Source: F1-20-MAGs119 sp040401695 (lineage in GTDB: Bacteria; Actinomycetota; Acidimicrobiia; Acidimicrobiales; Ilumatobacteraceae). Taken from it: a DNA stretch of 34,448 nucleotides. The notes below the pieces were generated by a model that was not told the DNA's origin, did no database searches, and saw only the letters and a list, made by a program, of their open reading frames with translations. The stretch spans positions 1 through 34,448 of the forward strand of contig JBBANY010000020.1 of assembly GCA_040401695.1 (NCBI GenBank), read 5' to 3'. A program made the position numbers and the translations under genes. This document shows positions 29,259 through 34,448 of this stretch, one piece after another (the first letter of the stretch is position 1; each line of letters starts with the position of its first letter).

Positions 29259-30635
29259 TCAGTCGGCGAAGGCGCCGGTGAGGCCGGCGAGTGAGAGGGC
29301 CTCGTTGATGGTGGCGGCAGTATCGACGCGGATGCCCTGCACTTTGGCTGATGCGGATGCGGGGACGATGGCGCGTGTGAAGCCGAGGCGGGCGGCTTCG
29401 GCGAGACGACGACCGACCTGGGCAACTTGGCGGACTTCACCCGCGAGGCCGACTTCGCCGATAACCACGAGGTCTGCGGGGAGCGGCTTGTTCGCGATTG
29501 CGGAGACGAGCGCCAGACACATTCCGAGATCGGCGCCCGGTTCGGACAACTTCACCCCACCGACGACGGATGCATAAACCTCGTGACCGGCGAGCGACAC
29601 TCGCGCACGGCGTTCGAGGACGGCAAGAAGAAGAGCGAGACGACCCGAGTCGACGCCTTGTGCAGAGCGCCGTGGGGGTGCTCCACCCGACACGGGATTG
29701 GTGAGCGCCTGTAGTTCGACGAGCAACGGGCGCTGGCCTTCGAGTGTGGGAACGACGACAGAGCCGGGAACCCCGGTGCGGCGGTCGGCGAGGAACAACT
29801 GGCTCGCGTCAGGGACACCGACCATTCCTGTTTCGGTCATCTCGAAGAGGCCGAGTTCAGAAGTGGGCCCGAAGCGATGTTTGGCGGCACGCAGCAGGCG
29901 AAGTGCGTGGTGACGCTCACCCTCGAAGGAGAGCACGGTGTCGACGACGTGTTCGAGCACGCGCGGCCCGGCCAACCCACCTTCTTTGGTGACGTGGCCG
30001 ACCATGATGACGGGAAGGTTGCGGTGCTTTGCCTCTTGCACGAGTCGATGTGCACAGCCGCGCACCTGAACAACCGAACCAGGGGGAGAGGAGAGTTCCG
30101 GGTCGGCGATCGTTTGGATGCTGTCGATGACGACAAGGTCGGGGGAGACCTGCTGGATCGCATTGAAGATGTTCGGCAGACTCATTTCTGCGAGCAGCCA
30201 CACGTTGTCGTTCAGGGCACCGAGACGTTCGGCCCGCAGGCGTACCTGCTGGGTGCTTTCTTCTGCCGTGACGTAGAGGGTCTTTTTTTGCCACGCGGCG
30301 AGTAGCTGCATGAGGAGAGTGCTCTTGCCGATGCCCGGCTCGCCGCCGAGCAAAGTGACGGAACCGGGAACGAGGCCACCGCCGAGAACACGATCGAGTT
30401 CGGGAATCGTGGTGGGCTGGGGCTGGCCAATTGCACTGTCGATTTCGGTGATTGGCTTTGGCTCGCCCGGTGCAACGAGTGACATCCCGACCGCGAGTGA
30501 GGCGAGCTGAGGTTCGGGGCCTTCGACGTCTTCGACGAGCGAATTCCAGGCTCCACACGACACACACTTGCCCGCCCACTTGGGGAACGAGCCGGTGCAT
30601 TCGGTGCAGCGGTAGACGAGTCGAAGCTTTGCCAT
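29259..30635 (-). CDS. radA: DNA repair protein RadA
   Basis: ATP-dependent branch-migration factor of recombination (RadA/Sms family), 458 aa. An N-terminal C4 zinc finger (C10, C13, C24, C27) is followed by the RecA-like core with Walker A GGEPGIGKST (97-106) and Walker B VVIDSIQTI. The RadA motif reads KHRFG (252-256) instead of the more usual KNRFG. A C-terminal Lon-protease-like domain follows (CLALVSAIANKPLP...IGEVGLAGEVR). The start ATG at 30635 follows TATCGT by 7 bases. lppM lies 31 bp upstream of it on the same strand. Confidence 0.97.
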   Translation of the reverse strand: MAKLRLVYRCTECTGSFPKWAGKCVSCGAWNSLVEDVEGPEPQLASLAVGMSLVAPGEPKPITEIDSAIGQPQPTTIPELDRVLGGGLVPGSVTLLGGEPGIGKSTLLMQLLAAWQKKTLYVTAEESTQQVRLRAERLGALNDNVWLLAEMSLPNIFNAIQQVSPDLVVIDSIQTIADPELSSPPGSVVQVRGCAHRLVQEAKHRNLPVIMVGHVTKEGGLAGPRVLEHVVDTVLSFEGERHHALRLLRAAKHRFGPTSELGLFEMTETGMVGVPDASQLFLADRRTGVPGSVVVPTLEGQRPLLVELQALTNPVSGGAPPRRSAQGVDSGRLALLLAVLERRARVSLAGHEVYASVVGGVKLSEPGADLGMCLALVSAIANKPLPADLVVIGEVGLAGEVRQVAQVGRRLAEAARLGFTRAIVPASASAKVQGIRVDTAATINEALSLAGLTGAFAD

Positions 30636-30642
30636 CGCGCCA

Positions 30643-30648
30643 ACGATA
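30643..30648 (-). promoter_or_regulatory. -10 box TATCGT, leaderless promoter of radA
   Basis: TATCGT on the minus strand is followed by 7 bases and the radA ATG. It sits between the lppM stop and radA, so radA can be transcribed independently. Confidence 0.5.
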
Positions 30649-30666
30649 GGCGACGGGTGTCAGACG

Positions 30667-31464
30667 TTATTCGTCGACTTCGACGTAGCGGGGTCGACTC
30701 GCCTGGCGGCGCCACACTCGGAAGCCGACCCAGCCGATGACCGCAAGCCAGAGTACGAGAAGCGCGCGGGCAACGAACGAGAGGATGCCGCCGATCGTGC
30801 CGGCGACGTCGACTTCGTTGGTCGTCGTCGACAGGTCGACGGGTGTGCCGTCGGTGGCGACGCGCCAGGTGAGAACTCCGTCTTGTGCGACGCCCGTCGT
30901 CGACTGCACCTTGCCCGGCAGCGTCGCATTGACTTGAAGGCTGATCGCCTTGCCCAAGTCGAGGCCGGCTTCCTTCACCGTTTCCTCGTAAGGCGTCGCG
31001 CCGACCACTGCCAGCAACTGGTCGTCGGCGAAGGCCTGAAGACCGCCCGTGACTTCGAGGCGGCCGGTGAGTTTCCACACCGAGTCGCGTGACTTGCCTT
31101 CGCGTGTGATGCGGACATCGCGGAACGGCCCACGGTTGCCGTTGATCTGGGTGAGCAGTGCACTTGCCTGCGTCTCGTTGTCGAACGCGTGCGACAACAG
31201 AACACGAAGCCCACCGTCTTCGGTGGACTCGGGCCCGGTGACCTTCCATCCGGCGGCAACCATGTCGGAGAAGTCGAGGTCGGTCGACAGACGCGGCACC
31301 TGCTTCACGATGTCGCTGTCGGCAGTGACGAGAACGTCGAGCATGCCCGAACCGTCACGTTCGACGGTGATCGAGACGATCGAGTCGACCCGACACGACG
31401 AAAGCAACATCACGCACGCAACGGCCGCGAGAATCGCGGTGAGTCGCGTGCGCAGCGAGGTCAC
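30667..31464 (-). CDS. LppM-like lipoprotein
   Basis: A 265-aa secreted lipoprotein. The signal peptide ends in the lipobox LLSSC (C24), followed by a beta-rich LppM-type domain (VSITVERDGSGMLDV...) and a single C-terminal membrane helix (about 228-251) with a short basic cytoplasmic tail. In mycobacteria LppM is a surface-associated lipoprotein linked to infection; the role here is unknown. The GTG start at 31464 overlaps the clpC stop (GTGA), so it is probably translated together with the downstream part of the clpC message. Confidence 0.82.
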   Translation of the reverse strand: MTSLRTRLTAILAAVACVMLLSSCRVDSIVSITVERDGSGMLDVLVTADSDIVKQVPRLSTDLDFSDMVAAGWKVTGPESTEDGGLRVLLSHAFDNETQASALLTQINGNRGPFRDVRITREGKSRDSVWKLTGRLEVTGGLQAFADDQLLAVVGATPYEETVKEAGLDLGKAISLQVNATLPGKVQSTTGVAQDGVLTWRVATDGTPVDLSTTTNEVDVAGTIGGILSFVARALLVLWLAVIGWVGFRVWRRQASRPRYVEVDE

Positions 31465-34013
31465 TCGGGAGTTGCCGGGTTGCCGTCGCCCGCACCGGCG
31501 AGTTCGACGGCTGACGGCGGCTGGAAGCCCTCGACTGCGCGGAAGCAGAACCGCTGACTACCCGGCTTGTCGGGGTCGTCTTCGGTGTCGACGACGATGA
31601 TGACACCGGCGGCGAACTCCTTGTAGAGGATCTTCTCGGACAGCGGGTCTTCGACGAAGCGCTGGATGGCACGACGCAACGGACGTGCACCCAGTTGCGG
31701 GTCGTATCCGCGCTCGGCGAGCAGTTCCTTCGCACTCTGCGTGAGTTCGATGCCGAGGCCCTGGCTCTCCAGTTGCGTGGCGAGGCGCTTGGTCATGAGG
31801 TCGACCATCTGCATGACCTCTTCCTTGGCGAGCTCGTGGAACACGATGATCTCGTCGATGCGGTTGAGGAACTCGGGGCGGAAGTGCTGCTTCAGCGCCT
31901 CGTTGACCTTTTCCTTCATGCGTTCGTACGACACGGCTTCGTCGGCCTTCGTGAAACCGACGTTGGCCTTGCGCAGGTCTTGCGTGCCGAGGTTCGACGT
32001 CATGATGAGAACCGTGTTGCGGAAGTCGACGGTACGACCCTGGCTGTCGGTGAGGCGACCCTCTTCGAGAATCTGCAACAACGTGTTGAAGACATCGGGG
32101 TGTGCCTTTTCGATTTCGTCGAACAGCACGACGCTGAACGGACGACGACGCACGGCCTCGGTGAGCTGGCCACCTTCTTCGTATCCGACGTAGCCGGGGG
32201 GCGAACCGACGAGACGGCTGACCGTGTGCTTCTCCATGTACTCGGACATGTCGAGGGCGATGAGCGCATCGTCGTCACCGAACAGGAAGTTGGCGAGCGT
32301 CTTGGCGAGTTCGGTCTTGCCGACGCCGGTGGGGCCGAGGAAGATGAACGAACCGCTGGGGCGCTTCGGATCCTTCAGGCCCGCACGTGTGCGGCGGATG
32401 CTCTGCGACACGGCCTTGATGGCGTTTTCCTGGCCGATGATGCGCTTGTGCAGTTCGGCTTCCATGTTGAGGAGCTTGGCCGTCTCTTCTTCGGTGAGCT
32501 TGTAGACGGGGATCCCGGTCCAGAGGCTGAGCACCTCGGCGATGGCTTCTTCGTTTACTTCGTCGAAGAGATCGACGCCCGACGCCTTGACTTCGGCTTC
32601 CTTGTGGGCGCGCTCTTCGAGCAGTGAACGCTCTTGGTCGCGCAGACGACCTGCCTCTTCGAAACGCTGTTCCTCGACGGCCTTCTTCTTCGCGTCCTGG
32701 ACCTCGGAGATGCGGTTCTCGAGGTCCTTCAGGTCGGGCGGGGTCTGCATCCGCTTGATACGCAGACGGCTACCGGCTTCGTCGATGAGGTCGATGGCCT
32801 TGTCGGGAAGATGACGATCGCTGATGTAGCGGTCGGCGAGATTTGCGGCAGCGACGAGGGCCTGGTCGGTGATCGTGACGCGGTGGTGCGACTCGTACTT
32901 GTCGCGGATGCCCTTCAGGATCTCGATGGTGTGGGCGAGCGTGGGCTCGTCGACCTTCACGGGCTGGAAACGACGCTCGAGAGCAGCATCCTTTTCGAGA
33001 TGCTTGCGGTATTCGTCGAGTGTCGTTGCACCGATGGTCTGCAGTTCACCGCGGGCAAGCATCGGCTTGAGAATCGATGCAGCGTCGATTGCGCCCTCGG
33101 CGGCACCGGCACCGACGAGCGTGTGAATCTCGTCGATGAAGAGAATGATGTCGCCGCGCGTCTTGATTTCCTTCAGCACCTTCTTCAGGCGCTCTTCGAA
33201 GTCACCGCGGTAGCGGCTGCCCGCAACGAGTGCACCGAGGTCGAGCGTGTAGAGCTGCTTGTTCTTCAGCGTCTCGGGAATGTCGTTGCTGACGATCTTT
33301 TGCGCGAGACCTTCGACGATGGCGGTCTTGCCGACGCCGGGTTCGCCGATGAGGACGGGATTGTTCTTGGTGCGGCGTGAGAGAATCTGCATCACGCGCT
33401 CCATCTCGCGGTGACGGCCGATGACGGGATCGAGCTTCTTTTCTTTCGCAGCCTGGGTGAGATTGCGGCCGAACTGGTCGAGGATCTGGCTGCCGCCCTT
33501 GTCGCCCTGTTCTTCCTTGCCCGACGACGAAGACCCGCCCGACGTTTGACCTTCGGTCTTGCCGCCCGCGGGCCCCTGGTAACCGCTGAGCAGTTGGATG
33601 ACCTGCTGGCGAACACGACCGAGGTCGGCACCGAGCTTCACCAGAACCTGAGCAGCGACACCCTCACCCTCGCGGATCAGGCCGAGGAGAATGTGTTCGG
33701 TGCCGATGTAGTTGTGACCAAGTTGCAGCGCCTCGCGCAGCGACAGTTCGAGGACCTTCTTCGCGCGCGGAGTGAAAGGAATGTGACCCGACGGCGACGA
33801 ACCACCCTGGCCGATGATGTCCTCGACCTGGGCACGCACGGCCTCGAGGGAAATGCTGAGCGATTCCAACGCCTTGGCAGCGACACCTTCTCCTTCGTGG
33901 ATCAGGCCGAGGAGGATGTGCTCGGTCCCGATGTAGGAGTGGTTGAGGAGTCGTGCTTCTTCCTGCGCGAGCACGACGACGCGCCGAGCCCTGTCGGTAA
34001 AGCGTTCGAACAA
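31461..34013 (-). CDS. clpC: Clp protease ATPase ClpC
   Basis: AAA+ unfoldase that feeds proteins to ClpP; 850 aa. The N-terminal Clp-N double repeat spans 1-145, then a Gly/Ser-rich linker (about 147-175). The first AAA+ module has Walker A GEPGVGKT (223-230). A UVR-type coiled region (VQDAKKKAVEEQRFEEAGRL) lies in the middle domain. The second AAA+ module has GPTGVGKT, and the VGF of KANVGFTKADE occupies the ClpP-docking loop. The start is taken as TTG at 34013, giving the canonical MFERFTDRARR N-terminus; no ATG or GTG exists at this position. The open frame further upstream is non-coding leader. AAGGG lies about 10 bases before the TTG. Confidence 0.95.
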   Translation of the reverse strand: MFERFTDRARRVVVLAQEEARLLNHSYIGTEHILLGLIHEGEGVAAKALESLSISLEAVRAQVEDIIGQGGSSPSGHIPFTPRAKKVLELSLREALQLGHNYIGTEHILLGLIREGEGVAAQVLVKLGADLGRVRQQVIQLLSGYQGPAGGKTEGQTSGGSSSSGKEEQGDKGGSQILDQFGRNLTQAAKEKKLDPVIGRHREMERVMQILSRRTKNNPVLIGEPGVGKTAIVEGLAQKIVSNDIPETLKNKQLYTLDLGALVAGSRYRGDFEERLKKVLKEIKTRGDIILFIDEIHTLVGAGAAEGAIDAASILKPMLARGELQTIGATTLDEYRKHLEKDAALERRFQPVKVDEPTLAHTIEILKGIRDKYESHHRVTITDQALVAAANLADRYISDRHLPDKAIDLIDEAGSRLRIKRMQTPPDLKDLENRISEVQDAKKKAVEEQRFEEAGRLRDQERSLLEERAHKEAEVKASGVDLFDEVNEEAIAEVLSLWTGIPVYKLTEEETAKLLNMEAELHKRIIGQENAIKAVSQSIRRTRAGLKDPKRPSGSFIFLGPTGVGKTELAKTLANFLFGDDDALIALDMSEYMEKHTVSRLVGSPPGYVGYEEGGQLTEAVRRRPFSVVLFDEIEKAHPDVFNTLLQILEEGRLTDSQGRTVDFRNTVLIMTSNLGTQDLRKANVGFTKADEAVSYERMKEKVNEALKQHFRPEFLNRIDEIIVFHELAKEEVMQMVDLMTKRLATQLESQGLGIELTQSAKELLAERGYDPQLGARPLRRAIQRFVEDPLSEKILYKEFAAGVIIVVDTEDDPDKPGSQRFCFRAVEGFQPPSAVELAGAGDGNPATPE

Positions 34014-34032
34014 TTTGACCGCCCTTCGCCAC

Positions 34033-34069
34033 TGCCGTCTCCGGCAATAAACAACTGGAAAAGAGTGTA
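34033..34069 (-). promoter_or_regulatory. clpC -10 candidate and leader hairpin
   Basis: TACACT (34069-34064, minus strand) is a candidate -10 for clpC, with no good -35. In the ~45-nt leader TGCCG-GAGA-CGGCA (34046-34033) forms a 5-bp stem with a GAGA tetraloop. A ClgR/CtsR-type operator was looked for and not recognised. Confidence 0.35.
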
Positions 34070-34103
34070 TCGGCAGCGTTGGGGGACACTGCACCGCAGG
34101 TCG

Positions 34104-34109
34104 TAACCT
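34104..34109 (+). promoter_or_regulatory. -10 box TAACCT, leaderless promoter of the polyprenyl synthase
   Basis: TAACCT is followed by 6 bases and the GTG at 34116. It lies 35 bp from the opposed clpC -10 candidate. Confidence 0.5.
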
Positions 34110-34115
34110 GCTGGC

Positions 34116-34448
34116 GTGGCCGTCGGCTCTCCGCTTCTCGATTTGCCCGCAATGGGCGCCGACCGACAGCGGGTCGAAGAGGCGATGCTCGCTGCGGTGC
34201 GAACTTCCGACGACTATTTGACGGAAATTGCCTCGCACCTGATTTCTGCCGGCGGCAAGCGTCTCCGTCCGGTTATGACGATTGTCGCAAGCCTCGTCGC
34301 CGACACCGCACCCGGTTCTGCGTCCAACGATGCGATCCAGGGCGGAATTGCATGCGAACTGGTGCATCTCGGTTCGCTGTATCACGACGACGTGATGGAC
34401 GAGTCGGAAACCCGACGCGGTGTCGAAACAGTGAATGCAAAGTGGGGG
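34116..34448 (+). CDS. Polyprenyl diphosphate synthase (partial, 5' end)
   Basis: The first 111 codons of a trans-prenyltransferase; the gene runs off the right edge. The conserved GGKRLRPVM segment (IPP-binding Arg/Lys) and the first Asp-rich motif, DDVMD in SLYHDDVMDESETRRG, are present. Such enzymes condense IPP units to make the side chain of quinones or other prenyl lipids; a menaquinone side-chain role is likely for a respiratory actinobacterium but cannot be proved from this part. The GTG start at 34116 fits a leaderless TAACCT promoter. It is divergent from clpC. Confidence 0.93.
   Translation, partial: MAVGSPLLDLPAMGADRQRVEEAMLAAVRTSDDYLTEIASHLISAGGKRLRPVMTIVASLVADTAPGSASNDAIQGGIACELVHLGSLYHDDVMDESETRRGVETVNAKWG

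Noticed and set aside
1..34448. CRISPR arrays, tRNA/rRNA genes, insertion sequences, attachment sites
   Set aside because: No regularly spaced repeats, cloverleaf segments, transposase motifs or long direct repeats were seen while reading both strands.

Overview
The window looks like a piece of chromosome from a moderately GC-rich actinobacterium. The actinobacterial markers are a WhiB-family regulator (WhiB7 type, with an AT-hook), an LppM-like lipoprotein, an actinobacterial-style Tad locus with a BTAD-type regulator, and many genes whose GTG/ATG start lies 6-7 bases after a TANNNT -10 box (leaderless mRNAs). The oxidase type and the gene mix would fit the Acidimicrobiia, but that class assignment is inference. 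Genes are packed very tightly, with ATGA/GTGA start-stop overlaps inside operons and convergent genes whose stop codons touch or overlap.

Layout. (1) 1-5204: an A-type heme-copper oxidase operon: ctaC with a fused cytochrome c domain, ctaD, ctaE (TTG start), a small subunit IV and the assembly protein ctaG. (2) 5205-6841, minus: an ABC exporter pair. (3) 6885-8815: serS-pdxH. (4) 8821-11528, minus: a whiB7-like gene with a long regulated leader (AT-rich WhiB7-type promoter, a 46-codon upstream ORF, two hairpins, one an excellent intrinsic terminator). It is followed at 5 bp by tlpA, ccdA and a poly-gamma-glutamate hydrolase-like gene, apparently in one operon. (5) 11529-14359: acyl-ACP thioesterase, metallo-beta-lactamase-fold hydrolase, oligoribonuclease and dUTPase. 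(6) 14356-19558: a catabolic-looking group (phosphotransferase, CaiB-type CoA-transferase, cyclase-family hydrolase, M20 amidohydrolase, NUDIX). (7) 19582-22114: thiamine-binding-like protein plus HTH protein; coaA and map on the minus strand. (8) 22164-28662: a compact Tad/Flp pilus or secretion operon (cpaB, cpaF, tadB, tadC, four pilin-like membrane proteins, membrane-anchored SARP/BTAD-like regulator) closed by a hairpin terminator. (9) 28689-29252: NYN-domain nuclease-like gene. (10) 29259-34448: radA, lppM-like lipoprotein and clpC on the minus strand, and the start of a polyprenyl diphosphate synthase on the plus strand.

How they work together. The oxidase needs a covalently bound heme c on CtaC; the TlpA/CcdA pair can supply the reducing power to keep the CXXCH cysteines ready for heme attachment. 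That pair sits directly downstream of a WhiB7-type antibiotic-response regulator, which suggests thiol-redox functions are co-induced with translation stress. The most interesting signal in the window is the whiB7 leader attenuator and its apparent operon. The next is the Tad island with its pilin-like set of small proteins and a membrane-tethered DNA-binding regulator. No tRNA, rRNA, CRISPR array, insertion sequence or phage gene was seen.
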